Assembly: GCF_003626535.1 (NCBI RefSeq)
Contig: NZ_RBAL01000008.1
Location: forward strand, 248,001-312,000
Direction: 5' to 3'
DNA length: 64,000 bases
Source: Streptomyces hoynatensis
Lineage (GTDB): Bacteria > Actinomycetota > Actinomycetes > Streptomycetales > Streptomycetaceae
Positions 25,896 to 34,760 of the stretch are shown in pieces. Under the pieces are notes generated by a model that searched no databases, was not told the origin of the DNA, and saw nothing but the letters and a program-made list of their open reading frames with translations. Made by a program: the position numbers and the translations under genes. Position 1 is the first letter of the stretch; the number at the start of each line of letters is the position of its first letter.

Positions 25896-26948
25896 TCAGG
25901 GGGCGGCGAGGTGGGTGCGGCGCTGGAGCAGCACGGCGGCCACGATGATGGCGCCCTGGGCAATCTGCTGTACTTCCGTTTGCAAATTGTTGAGCGCGAA
26001 CAGATTGGTGATGGTGGTGAACACCAGGACGCCGAGCACGGAGCCGACGATGGTGCCGCGCCCGCCGCTGAGGACGGTGCCGCCGATGATCGCCGCGGCG
26101 ATCGCATTGAGCTCGTAGAGGTTGCCGTTGGTGTTCTGTCCCGACCCGCTGAGGACGACGAGCATGAAGGCGGCGATGCCGCAGCAGAGCCCGGAGAGGG
26201 CGTACAGCATCAGCCGCTGGCGCCGCACCGGGATACCGGCCAGCCGCGCGGCCTCCGGGTTGCCGCCGATGGCGACGGTGCGGCGGCCGAACGTGGTGCG
26301 GTTGAGCAGCACCCACCCGGCGGCGGTGACCGCGGCGAAGAAGAGGACCAGCGGCGGCACGCCCAGCACGTACGAGTCGTGGTCGCCCAGGGTGAGCACC
26401 GAGTCCACGGTGACGATCTGGGTGCGGCCGTCGGTGATCTGCAGGGCGAAGCCGCGGGCCGAGGCCAGCATCGCCAGGGTGGCGACGAAGGGCACGATCG
26501 GGCCGTACGCGATCAGCAGGCCGTTGACCAGGCCGCAGCCGAGGCCCACGGCGAGGGCGCAGAAGACCATCCCCGCCATCCCGTACTCCTGGGTGGCCAC
26601 CGTGGTGCACCAGACCGAGGCCAGGGCGACGATCGCGCCGACCGAGAGGTCGATGCCGCCGCCGATGATGACGAAGGTCATGCCGACGGTGACCACGCCG
26701 ATCACGGAGGCCTGGACGAGGATCAGCTGCAGGTTGCTCGTGCTGAGGAACTGGTCGGGGGCGGTGACGGCGCCGATGACGGCCAGGACGGCGAGCACCC
26801 CGAGGAGCGAGAGGCTGTGTATCCCGGCCGGGCCGCCGAGCGCGGCGCGCGCCCCCGGGCCGAGGGCGCGGGCGCGCCCCGGCGGCTCGGCCGGTGCGGG
26901 CCCGGCCTGCCGGGCGGATGCGGGTTCCGAGGTGGCGCCCTGGGTCAT
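25896..26948 (-). CDS. Ribose-type ABC transporter permease
   Basis: 350 residues with about ten hydrophobic segments after a Pro/Ala-rich cytoplasmic tail of 40. Motifs of the RbsC/AraH family are present: GMTFVIIGGGIDLSVGAIVAL, GLVNGLLIAY, FVATLAMLASARG and IGGTVLSGGRGT. The ATG at 26948 overlaps the ATPase stop (ATGA), so the two subunits are translationally coupled. It is followed 129 bases later by the binding-protein gene. Confidence 0.94.
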   Translation of the reverse strand: MTQGATSEPASARQAGPAPAEPPGRARALGPGARAALGGPAGIHSLSLLGVLAVLAVIGAVTAPDQFLSTSNLQLILVQASVIGVVTVGMTFVIIGGGIDLSVGAIVALASVWCTTVATQEYGMAGMVFCALAVGLGCGLVNGLLIAYGPIVPFVATLAMLASARGFALQITDGRTQIVTVDSVLTLGDHDSYVLGVPPLVLFFAAVTAAGWVLLNRTTFGRRTVAIGGNPEAARLAGIPVRRQRLMLYALSGLCCGIAAFMLVVLSGSGQNTNGNLYELNAIAAAIIGGTVLSGGRGTIVGSVLGVLVFTTITNLFALNNLQTEVQQIAQGAIIVAAVLLQRRTHLAAP

Positions 26949-28474
26949 GCCGGGCTCCCTTCCATGACGAGGTCGAGGACGCGGTGTTCGTTGAGCTCCC
27001 GGGCGTCGGCGGCGTGCACCACCCGCCCCTCCCGCAGCACGAGCACCCGGTCGGCCAGGCCGAGGACCTCGGGTATCTCGCTGGAGACCAGCAGGACCGC
27101 CACGCCCTCGGCGGCCAGCCGCCTGACCAGGGCGTAGAGCTCGGCCCTGGCGCCGACGTCCACGCCGCGGGTGGGCTCGTCGAGCAGCAGGACCCGGCAG
27201 CCGCGCAGCAGCCAGCGGGCGAGCACGGCCTTCTGCTGGTTGCCGCCGGAGAGGGTGCGGACGGGGGCGTCCGGGTTGTCGGGGCGCAGGGAGAGCTCGC
27301 GGGCGCGGGCCCGCGCGGCGGCGCGCTCCGCGGAGCGGTCGAGCCAGCCGCCCCTGGCGAAGCGGCCGAGGGAGGCGACGGAGACGTTGCGGGCGACCGA
27401 GTCGAGCAGGAACAGGCCCTGCGCCTTGCGCTCCTCGGGGGCGAGGCCGAGTCCGGCGCGGACGGCGGCGGCGACGTTCCCCGGCCGCAGCGGGCGGCCG
27501 TCGACCAGCACCCGGCCCGCCGTGGGGCGGCGGGCGCCGTAGATCGTCTCCAGGATCTCCGAGCGGCCCGAGCCGACGAGGCCGGCCAGGCCCACGATCT
27601 CGCCGGGCCGCAGGGTGAGGTCGAGGGGCTCGAACTCGCCGCGGCGGGCGAGCCCTTCGACGCGCAGCACCGGATCGGCCGCCGGGCCGGCCGCGGGGCC
27701 CGGCGCGGCCGGCCGCTCGGGGAAGGCGGCGTCGGCCTCCCGGCCGGTCATCAGGGCGACGATCTCGCGGGTGGGCGTCGCGCCGGCGGGCAGGCCGCGG
27801 GCGACGGCGCGGCCGTCCTTGAGGACGGTGACGCGGTCGCCGATGCGGCGGATCTCCTCCAGGCGGTGGGAGATGTAGACCACGGCGACGCCCTCCGCGG
27901 TCAGGCCCTCGATGATCCGGAAGAGGTTGGCCACCTCGTCGGGGTCGAGCACGGCGGACGGCTCGTCCATCACGATCAGCCGGACCTCGTGCGAGAGGGC
28001 CCTGGCCATGCTGACGATCTGCCGCCCGGCGGCCGGGAGCGTGCCGACCAGGCGGTCCGGCGCGATCTCCGGGTGGCCGAGGCGGGCGAGCAGCCGGGCG
28101 GTGGCGGCCGTGGCGGCGCCCCGGCGCAGGAAGCCCGCGGTCGAGGTCTCGTGCCCGAGGTGGACGTTCTCGGCGACCGAGAGCCCCTCGACCAGGTCGA
28201 GTTCCTGGTAGATGGTGGCGATGCCGAGGCGGGTGGCGGCGCTCGGCGAGCCGAGGCGCACCGGCTCGCCGAGCCACCTGATCTCTCCCCCGTCGGGCCG
28301 GTGGGCGCCGGAGACCACCTTGATGAGGGTGGACTTGCCGGCGCCGTTCTGCCCGAGCAGGCAGTGCACCTCGCCGGGCAGTACGTCGAGGTCGACGCCG
28401 TCCAGGGCGCGGACCCCGGGGAAGGACTTGGTGATCTGGGACAGGGTCAGGATCGGCGGTGACGCGCCTGCCAT
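26945..28474 (-). CDS. Ribose-type ABC transporter ATPase (two ABC domains)
   Basis: 509 residues, two fused nucleotide-binding domains. Domain 1 (about 8-230) has an intact Walker A (GQNGAGKST) and Walker B (LIVMDEPSAVL), but the signature is LPAAGRQIVSMARAL rather than LSxGxxQ. Domain 2 (about 255-500) has GLVGSGRSE in place of Walker A, then LSGGNQQKAVLARWL and VLLLDEPTRGVD. One normal and one degenerate Walker A is typical of RbsA. AGGAGG lies before ATG 28474. It is the first gene after the long spacer downstream of the ROK regulator. Confidence 0.94.
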   Translation of the reverse strand: MAGASPPILTLSQITKSFPGVRALDGVDLDVLPGEVHCLLGQNGAGKSTLIKVVSGAHRPDGGEIRWLGEPVRLGSPSAATRLGIATIYQELDLVEGLSVAENVHLGHETSTAGFLRRGAATAATARLLARLGHPEIAPDRLVGTLPAAGRQIVSMARALSHEVRLIVMDEPSAVLDPDEVANLFRIIEGLTAEGVAVVYISHRLEEIRRIGDRVTVLKDGRAVARGLPAGATPTREIVALMTGREADAAFPERPAAPGPAAGPAADPVLRVEGLARRGEFEPLDLTLRPGEIVGLAGLVGSGRSEILETIYGARRPTAGRVLVDGRPLRPGNVAAAVRAGLGLAPEERKAQGLFLLDSVARNVSVASLGRFARGGWLDRSAERAAARARARELSLRPDNPDAPVRTLSGGNQQKAVLARWLLRGCRVLLLDEPTRGVDVGARAELYALVRRLAAEGVAVLLVSSEIPEVLGLADRVLVLREGRVVHAADARELNEHRVLDLVMEGSPA

Positions 28475-28500
28475 GGGTTGCCTCCTGGGGGTGGGCCGCC

Positions 28501-28529
28501 CCGTCCGCGCCGGTTCGCGGCGCGGACGG
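28501..28529 (-). terminator. 12-bp hairpin in the leader of the ABC operon
   Basis: CCGTCCGCGCCG/CGGCGCGGACGG, a perfect stem with a 5-base loop, lies 27 bases before the ATPase start. On the operon strand it could end read-through from the ROK gene, act as an attenuator, or stabilise the 5' end. The sequence alone does not distinguish these. Confidence 0.5.
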
Positions 28530-29210
28530 TGGCCCGCTGCTGCTCGGGTCTGTGCGTTCCGGCCGCGTGTCGGGCGAGGCCGGGGCGCCTGGGCGCCCGC
28601 GGGGTGGTGCGGCCGTGGTGCGGGGCGTTCACGTGGCGCGGCGCGCCCTGGGACGTGCCGTGCCGCGACGTGCTCGTTCCTGGGTGGTGCTCGGAGCTCG
28701 GTGCTGTTCGTGCCGTGGGACGTGCCGGGTGGTGCGGTCCTTCGCCGGGCGCGCCCCCGCTGCCCGGCCCGCGGGGCGTGCGCGGCGGGCCCGCCCGCTC
28801 CGCCGTGGTGCGCGGGCGGGAACGCGACGTGCGGGTGGTGCAGCGGGGCGGTGCGCGGGGGTGGTGCGGGTGGTGCAGGTGGTGCGAGTGAGGCGCGTGG
28901 TGCCGTCGGTGCGGAAGAGGCGTGTTGCGGGGCGTGCTTGCGGTGCGTGCGTGGTGCGGTGCCTGCCGCGGTACGCGCAGCGGGGCCTGTGTGCTGTGCT
29001 GCCTGCGTGCCGGTGGTGCCTGTGCGCTGTCGGGTGCCTGCGTGCTGCCGGTGCGTGCTGCCGTGCCGGTGCGCCGCGGCGCCTGCTGCGGGTGGTGCTG
29101 CCGGTACGGGGGTGGCGGCGCGGGTGCCGTCGGGTGCGGTCGGGTGCGGGTGGTCCGGGTGCGGGCCGGCACGCGGGGCGGCCGGGGCCGGGTGGCCGGT
29201 GGCGCCCGGG
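28530..29210. other. 680-base low-complexity, strand-skewed spacer
   Basis: Between two same-strand genes of one regulon lies a stretch in which the plus strand is built largely of GGTGC/CGTGC/GGTGG-like words with very little A, for example 28830-28890 and 29080-29160. TGGGACGTGCCG occurs twice (28649, 28716). Open frames exist on both strands only because stop codons are rare in such DNA; their products are Arg/His/Pro- or Cys/Arg-rich nonsense with no ribosome sites. I see no tRNA or terminal inverted repeats. Confidence 0.6.
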
Positions 29211-30398
29211 TCAGGTCGGGGTGTAGCTGAACAGGTGGTCGCTGATGAGGCGGGCCGCGCCGGTGACGCCCGCGACGGGGCCCAGCTCGCCCAGCACGAT
29301 GGGGAGGTTGCCGGTGGCCAGCGGCAGGGACTGCCGGTAGACCTGGGTGCGGATGGTGGCCAGCAGGGTGTGCCCGAGGCCGGTGACCCCGCCGCCTATG
29401 ACGACGAGCGCCGGGTTGAAGAAGCTGACGAGCCCGGCGATCACCTGCCCGGTGCGGTTCCCGCCCTGCCGGATGAGGTCGAGCGCGGCCACGTCGCCCG
29501 CCGCCGCGGCGGCGGCCACGTCCGCCGCGCCGAGGCTGCCCGCCGCCGCAAGTCGCGCGGCCAGCGCGGCGGAACGCCCCTCGCGGGCGGCCGCCTCCGC
29601 GTCCCTGGCCAGGGCGGCGCCCCCGAAGTACGCCTCCAGGCAGCCCCGGTTGCCGCACGGGCAGGGGCGGCCCTCGGGCTCGACCTGGATGTGACCGATG
29701 TCTCCCGCGCTGCCGGTGGCGCCGCGGTGCACGGTGCCGCCCGCGACGATGCCGCAGCCGATGCCGGTGCCGATCTTGACGCAGATGAAGTCCTGGACCG
29801 CGTGTGCGACGCCCGCGTGCTGCTCGCCCAGGGCCATCAGGTTCACGTCGTTGTCGACCATGACCGGGCAGCCGAGCTCCTGGCCGAGGGCCTCCCGGAC
29901 GGGGAACCCGTCCCAGCCCGGCATGATCGGCGGGGCGACCGGCACGCCCTCGGGGAAGCGCACCGGTCCCGGCAGCCCGAGCCCGGCGCCGTCGAAGTGC
30001 CCGGCGAGCCCGCTCTCGCGCAGCCTGCCTGCCATCGACAGCACCCGCTCGAAGACCGCGACCGGGCCCTCCCGCACATCCATCGGCTCCGTGAGGTGGC
30101 CGAGGATCTCCAATTCCGGCCCGGTGACGGCCACGTCGATCGAGGTCGCCCCGATGTCCACGCCGAGGAAGCGCAGTTCCGGGGCCAGGCGGACGCCGTG
30201 CGAGCGCCTGCCGCCCCGGGAGGCGGCGAAGCCGTCGCCCACCACGAGCCCGGTCTCCAGCAGCCGGTCCACCTCGACCGCCAGCTTGGAGCGGGACAGC
30301 TCGATCTGGTCCCCGAGTTGAGCCCGGGAACTCGGCCCGCCGTCGCGGAGCAGGCGCAGCAGCCGCGCCTGGTGGGCGTTCGCGGGCCGAGCGGTCAT
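29211..30398 (-). CDS. ROK-family transcriptional regulator
   Basis: 395 residues. A winged-helix DNA-binding domain (about 5-65; LLRDGGPSSRAQLGDQIELSRSK) precedes a ROK sugar-kinase-like domain. The ROK parts are FLGVDIGATSIDVAV, MVDNDVNLMALGE, GTGIGCGIV, and the zinc motif CPCGNRGCLEAY. The Asp in DND suggests sugar binding; kinase activity is unlikely in a regulator. ATG 30398 is used; a GTG three codons upstream (30407) has GGGAGGGG at good spacing and is an alternative. It lies upstream of, and in line with, the ribose-type importer and its catabolic enzymes, which it probably represses. Confidence 0.92.
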   Translation of the reverse strand: MTARPANAHQARLLRLLRDGGPSSRAQLGDQIELSRSKLAVEVDRLLETGLVVGDGFAASRGGRRSHGVRLAPELRFLGVDIGATSIDVAVTGPELEILGHLTEPMDVREGPVAVFERVLSMAGRLRESGLAGHFDGAGLGLPGPVRFPEGVPVAPPIMPGWDGFPVREALGQELGCPVMVDNDVNLMALGEQHAGVAHAVQDFICVKIGTGIGCGIVAGGTVHRGATGSAGDIGHIQVEPEGRPCPCGNRGCLEAYFGGAALARDAEAAAREGRSAALAARLAAAGSLGAADVAAAAAAGDVAALDLIRQGGNRTGQVIAGLVSFFNPALVVIGGGVTGLGHTLLATIRTQVYRQSLPLATGNLPIVLGELGPVAGVTGAARLISDHLFSYTPT

Positions 30399-30909
30399 GC
30401 GCCTCACGTGCCCCTCCCGCCAGCGTCGGCATCGGCCCCCGCGCACGGTTCCCGTGCCGGGCTTGGCTCGGGAATGTAGCAGCGGCCGGTCGACGCGGGA
30501 AGAAGTAGCGCATGGATGAGCGCAACTTTCTCCACGCCGAGGACAAAGCAGGGGGCGCGGCGGGCGCGGCGCGCCGGGACGCGCCCGGGTCGGCGGGTGC
30601 GGGCCGGGCGGTCCGCGGGACGCCGGTGACCGGCGGCGCGGCGCCGGGCGCCCGGCCGCGGCAGCCCTCCCACCAGCGGGACGAGGCACGGGCCGGCCTT
30701 CGAACGGCCCTGCCGAGGTGGCCCGTTTATTCCTTGCGGATCGGGCCAGAAGCTCCTCAGACGCCGCCTGGCGTGGCAAACCGGTGCCGCGCGCAGGTGA
30801 CAACCCCGTAAACTCACGTCGGGGAACTGAAGATCGAAACGCGAACGCCGAGAAGTCCTCGCGTTTCCTCACCGCGGTCCGCTGACCCTGCCATTCGGGA
30901 ATACTGCCT
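30399..30909. other. Divergent intergenic region, 0.5 kb
   Basis: It lies between the ROK gene (minus) and the PAP2 gene (plus). A 7-bp inverted repeat TGGCCCG/CGGGCCA with a 16-base loop is at 30719-30748, around an AT-richer stretch (TTTATTCC). A 98-codon plus-strand frame at 30513 has no ribosome site or recognisable product. Promoters for both flanking genes should lie here; near 30805-30815 CCGTAAACT could be a -10 for the PAP2 gene. Confidence 0.45.
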
Positions 30910-31842
30910 ATGCGAAGCACAACAGTGCTGGGGCGAGCTTTCGTCACGCGAGTCCGGGAGCGGCCCGCGCTCTCGTCCAGACCTCCGCTCGTCCGGGAAC
31001 TGCTCCTCGTGGCGTCGCTCTACTCGGCATACAAGTTCGGCAGACGCGCGGCCAACGGTCAGTTCGCGGACGCGTACGACAACGCGGCGAGCATCTGGGA
31101 CCTGGAGCGCGCCCTCCACCTGCCGAGCGAGGCCGGCGTGCAGCAGTTCCTGCTGCACAGCGAGGCCGTGATCCACGGCATCAACGTCTATTACGCCACC
31201 GTCCACTTCCCGGCGATGGCGATCTTCCTGTGCTGGATGTACTGGCGCCGCCCCGGGTACTACGTCTGGATTCGCTGGGTGCTCACCTGGCTGACCAGCG
31301 CCGCGCTGGTCCTGCACCTGCTGCTGCCGCTGGCGCCGCCGCGGCTGTTCCGCCCGACGCGGATGATCGACACGGGCATGGTCTACGGCCCCGCGGTGTA
31401 CGGGAAGCCCGAGGCCCACTCCATGGCGAACCAGTTCGCGGCCATGCCCTCGCTGCACGTCGGCTGGGCGCTGGCGATCGCGATCGGGCTGATCGTCTCC
31501 ACCAGGACCCGCTGGCGGTGGCTGTGGCTGCTGCACCCGCTGATGACGTTGACCACGGTGGTGGGCACCGGGCACCACTACTGGATGGACGGGGCGGTGG
31601 CCACCACGCTGCTCGGCGTCATCCTGCTCGCCCTCAGGCCGCCGCGCGCCGAGCCGCCCGTGGCCGAGCCGCCGCGGCCGAGGCCCGAGGTGGTGCGGCA
31701 GGGCAGGCCGCGGCCCGTACCCGACGCGCGGGCGGAGCTGCCCGGCCGCAGCGAGGTGGCGGGCCGCGTCATCCCGCGGCCGGGGGCGCCGGGCGCCGCC
31801 CGGCCCGCCGAGGAGGTCCAGCATCGCTCCACGGCCACCTGA
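30910..31842 (+). CDS. PAP2-superfamily membrane phosphatase/phosphotransferase
   Basis: 310 residues with five or six membrane segments. The catalytic region reads MPSLHVGWAL, then GTGHHYWMDG, matching motifs C2 and C3 of the PAP2_3/AUR1-like branch (inositol phosphorylceramide synthase-like), with the nucleophilic His and an Asp. The conserved Lys-Arg motif 1 is replaced by the branch-specific PPRLFRP. The C-terminal 65 residues are Pro/Arg/Glu-rich and cytoplasmic. It probably acts on a lipid-linked phosphate at the membrane; the substrate is unknown. It is convergent with the lanthipeptide synthetase gene. Confidence 0.87.
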   Translation: MRSTTVLGRAFVTRVRERPALSSRPPLVRELLLVASLYSAYKFGRRAANGQFADAYDNAASIWDLERALHLPSEAGVQQFLLHSEAVIHGINVYYATVHFPAMAIFLCWMYWRRPGYYVWIRWVLTWLTSAALVLHLLLPLAPPRLFRPTRMIDTGMVYGPAVYGKPEAHSMANQFAAMPSLHVGWALAIAIGLIVSTRTRWRWLWLLHPLMTLTTVVGTGHHYWMDGAVATTLLGVILLALRPPRAEPPVAEPPRPRPEVVRQGRPRPVPDARAELPGRSEVAGRVIPRPGAPGAARPAEEVQHRSTAT

Positions 31843-31931
31843 GCCACGGCCCCGGGGCCTGTGCCGGCGCCGCTTCGTGGGCCCGCGGCCCGGCCTGCCC
31901 GGCAGGTGGGGCATCGGCCGCCCGCGCCGCC

Positions 31932-34592
31932 TCACCGCGGCGGGGCGGGCGGCGGCGGTGACCAGCGGCCCGCGGGCGAGAGCGGATCGCAGGCGCCCGG
32001 CAGGTCGAAGCGGCGCAGGAAGGACAGCAGCCCGGCGTATCCCATGCCGAACGACAGCGGCGCGTCCTGTCCTTCGAGGCTGATCATGGCCGGGGCCTCG
32101 TCCGGGCCGTGGCTGCGCACCAGCAGGTGGCGCACCACGCCCTCGGCGGCCTCCCGCCACCGCTCGCCCCCCTCGTCCGCCGCCAGGTCGAGCAGCGCGC
32201 CGCCCACGCCGGCGGCGCCGCAGCACTGGCCGAGGTTCTCCATCCTGGGCACCCACGCGGCGCAGGCGGCGGCCGCGGCCCGGGCGGTGCGGCCCAGTTC
32301 CGGGGCGTCGAGGACCGAGGACGCGTGCCGCAGCGCGCGCACCGCCCCGGCCAGGCCCTGGCACCAGGAGGCGGTGACCGGCACCGCCGAGGGCCGCCAG
32401 GCCGCGGCGGTCAGCGCCTCGGCCCGCGCGGCGAGCCGGCGCGCCGCCGTCAGCGCGGCCCGGGTCAGCTCCGGGTCGCCGGTCCTCGCGGCCAGCCCGG
32501 TGAGGAAGTCGGCGATGCCCGCGCTGCCGTGCGCGTAGCCGAAGGTGGGGTCGACGCCCGCGCCTGGCGGCAGCCCGGTGTCCGCCGTCACCCCGAGGCG
32601 GGGGGCCTCGCGCGCGAGGAGGTCCTCGGCCCGGCGGACGGCGCGCGCCAGCGGCCCGGGATCGCCGGTCACGTCGGCGAGCAGCAATGCGCCCAGGCCC
32701 ACGCCCGCGGTGCCGCTGAAGACGTCGTCGTGCGGCTCGGGCGGCGCGGCGGGGGTCACCGGGGCGGCCGGGAAGCCCGCGGCGGCGGCCCGGGCGAGGA
32801 AGAGCCCGATCCCGGTGGTCCCGGCGAGCAGCCCCTCCGCGAGGCCGACCCGCCCGGCGGCCCGGCGCGCGTGGGCGACGAGTCCCGGCAGCGCCTCGGC
32901 GACGCCCGGGTGCCCGAGGTGGTGCAGCAGTTCCAGGCCGATGCCGGCGCTGCCGGTGTAGACCCCGGCGTCCACCGCGTCGATGGTGCCCTCGGCCTCG
33001 GCGGTCCGCCGGGCCGCGAGCCGGGTCAGCAGCAGGTCGAGGACGCGGTCCCGGAGGGCGGCGGCCGTCCGTGGCCCGACGGCGGGCGGGGGCGGCGGGG
33101 CCCACCCGGCGCCGTGACCGGCGGGCCAGGCCCCCAGAGCCAGTTCCGCGAGGGTGCCCGCCGCCCGCGCCGGGTCGGCGTCGAGCAGCCCGCCGACGGC
33201 GCGCAGGGCGGCCTCGCGCGCGGCTCCCGGCGGGCGGGCGGCGAGGGACTGGAGCATGCGGCGGGCGGCCAGGTCCCGGCCGGGGATCTCGGCCGGCGGG
33301 GTCATCCCGGTGGCGGCGAAGCCCAGGGTCATGCCGAGCGCGAAGCAGTCGTCCGCGGGCCGCGGGGGCCGGCCTGCCAGTTGTTCCGGGGGCACGAAGC
33401 CGGGGGTGCCGCCGGGGAAGTACCGCCCGTCGAGCGCGGCGAGCCCGAAGTCGACGAGGTGGGCGCGGCCGTGGCCGAGGACGACGTTCCGCGGGGTGAG
33501 GTCGCGCACGATCACCCCCGCCCGGTGCAGCGCGGCCAGCGTGCCGGCGAGTTCCCCGGCCAGCGCCCGCAGGGCGGCGGGCGGCAGGGCCCCGTGCAGC
33601 CGGACGTGGTGCAGCAGGTTGGTGCTGCCGACGTCCTCGGTGACCAGGAACTCGTCCTCGCCGTGCGCGAAGTGGTCGAGGAAGGCCGCGGTTCCCGGCA
33701 CGCCGCGGCAGGCGGCGAGCACCCGGCGCTCGTTGCGTAATCGGGCGCGGGCGTCGCCGCCCGCGCGGTTCTCCGCCACGTGCGCCCTGGCCTGCTTCAC
33801 CACGACCCCGCGGCCCCGGCTCAGGTCCACGGCGCGGAAGACGTTGCCGTGCGCCGCCTGGTAGATCCCGCGGGTCACCCGGTAGCGCCCGCCCAGGGTC
33901 TCCGGCTCGGCCGCCGCGTCGCCCCCGAAGGGGTCGCGCGCCCACGGCGGCTGCCGGTAGTCCAGGGTGGCCACCCCGTCGAACCAGGCGCCGTCGGGAC
34001 CCGGCACGCCGATGGCCAGCGAGCCGCGCTCCCCCGCGTACCAGCGCGGGGCGAAGGGGCCGTACCGGTAGTAGACGGGGGCGTCGGGGGCCACCCGCCG
34101 GTCGCTGAGCACCCGCGGCCCGGCGTGCCCGCGGGTCAACTCGGCCAGGTCGAGACCGAGTCGGCGGACCCGGGAGGCCGGCGGGTAGACGGTCACGGCC
34201 TTGCCGACCCCGGCCGGGGCGGGCCGCCCGCCGTTCATCCGGGCGAGGACCTCCTCCGAGCGGGCCAGCTTGAAGTGGCAGCGCTCGGCGAGCAGCCACG
34301 GCAGCAGGCGCGCGGCGAGGGCGGGGAACGTCGCCGCCCGGGAGGAGACGTGCAGCTTCCACCCGTGCGCGGGCAGCGGCACGCCGGCGGGGGCGACGGT
34401 CACCCAGTCCTGCCCCGCGTGCACGGCGTACCCGGCCTGCCCGGTGCCTCCGGTGCCTCCGGTGCTTTCGGTGCCCCCGGCGTGTGCGCCGGGGCGCGCG
34501 CCGTCCGGGGAGCCGGCCGCGGCAAGCGCCCGCCGGACGAGTTCTTCGCCGTCCCAGCCATCGCGGCCGTCCCGGCCCTCCCAGCCTGGCAC
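31932..34592 (-). CDS. Lanthipeptide synthetase (lyase-kinase-cyclase; class IV LanL-like)
   Basis: 886 residues. GTG at 34592 has GGAGG 7 bases upstream; the open frame goes back to ATG 34721 but only adds Arg/Gly/Pro filler. Lyase domain about 75-215 (GWKLHVSSRAATFPALAARL, FKLARSEEVLARMNGG, PVYYRYGPF). Ser/Thr kinase about 235-500: Lys266 in VVVKQAR, catalytic Asp364 in VRDLTPRNV, DFG at 381-383. LanC-like cyclase about 525-860: first zinc Cys744 in SWCQGLAG, then Cys790-Cys791 in QCCGAAG. Classes III and IV share this domain order; only class IV keeps zinc ligands, so this is class IV-like. It dehydrates Ser/Thr by phosphorylation and elimination, then adds Cys thiols to make lanthionine rings. 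The precursor gene is directly upstream. Confidence 0.92.
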   Translation of the reverse strand: MPGWEGRDGRDGWDGEELVRRALAAAGSPDGARPGAHAGGTESTGGTGGTGQAGYAVHAGQDWVTVAPAGVPLPAHGWKLHVSSRAATFPALAARLLPWLLAERCHFKLARSEEVLARMNGGRPAPAGVGKAVTVYPPASRVRRLGLDLAELTRGHAGPRVLSDRRVAPDAPVYYRYGPFAPRWYAGERGSLAIGVPGPDGAWFDGVATLDYRQPPWARDPFGGDAAAEPETLGGRYRVTRGIYQAAHGNVFRAVDLSRGRGVVVKQARAHVAENRAGGDARARLRNERRVLAACRGVPGTAAFLDHFAHGEDEFLVTEDVGSTNLLHHVRLHGALPPAALRALAGELAGTLAALHRAGVIVRDLTPRNVVLGHGRAHLVDFGLAALDGRYFPGGTPGFVPPEQLAGRPPRPADDCFALGMTLGFAATGMTPPAEIPGRDLAARRMLQSLAARPPGAAREAALRAVGGLLDADPARAAGTLAELALGAWPAGHGAGWAPPPPPAVGPRTAAALRDRVLDLLLTRLAARRTAEAEGTIDAVDAGVYTGSAGIGLELLHHLGHPGVAEALPGLVAHARRAAGRVGLAEGLLAGTTGIGLFLARAAAAGFPAAPVTPAAPPEPHDDVFSGTAGVGLGALLLADVTGDPGPLARAVRRAEDLLAREAPRLGVTADTGLPPGAGVDPTFGYAHGSAGIADFLTGLAARTGDPELTRAALTAARRLAARAEALTAAAWRPSAVPVTASWCQGLAGAVRALRHASSVLDAPELGRTARAAAAACAAWVPRMENLGQCCGAAGVGGALLDLAADEGGERWREAAEGVVRHLLVRSHGPDEAPAMISLEGQDAPLSFGMGYAGLLSFLRRFDLPGACDPLSPAGRWSPPPPAPPR

Positions 34593-34702
34593 CGCCCCGC
34601 CTCCTCGCCGCCGCTTTTCCGGCCCTCCGGGCCATGGCCGTTTCCCCGGCCTGCCATGGCTCGCCGGGTCCGGCCGCCCCGGCCTGCCCCGCCGTCGGCC
34701 GC

Positions 34703-34724
34703 CGCGTGGCCGCACGGCCACGCG
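34703..34724 (-). terminator. Hairpin between precursor gene and synthetase gene
   Basis: A 22-bp palindrome with 10-base arms CGCGTGGCCG/CGGCCACGCG and two central bases lies 37 bases after the precursor stop. A partial terminator here would give more precursor than enzyme message, a common arrangement in lanthipeptide loci. Confidence 0.6.
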
Positions 34725-34760
34725 CCCCGGCCGTGCCCCTTCCCGCCGTGCCCGCGGGCC

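Noticed and set aside
30513..30811. 98-codon plus-strand ORF between the ROK and PAP2 genes
   Set aside because: No ribosome site, Gly/Ala/Arg-rich composition, and it spans a region that must hold the divergent promoters.
31932..34592. Plain serine/threonine protein kinase, or class III LanKC
   Set aside because: The kinase is flanked by a lyase domain and a LanC-like domain, with a precursor gene upstream. Class III enzymes lack zinc ligands, whereas three are present here in register, so class IV-like is the better fit.
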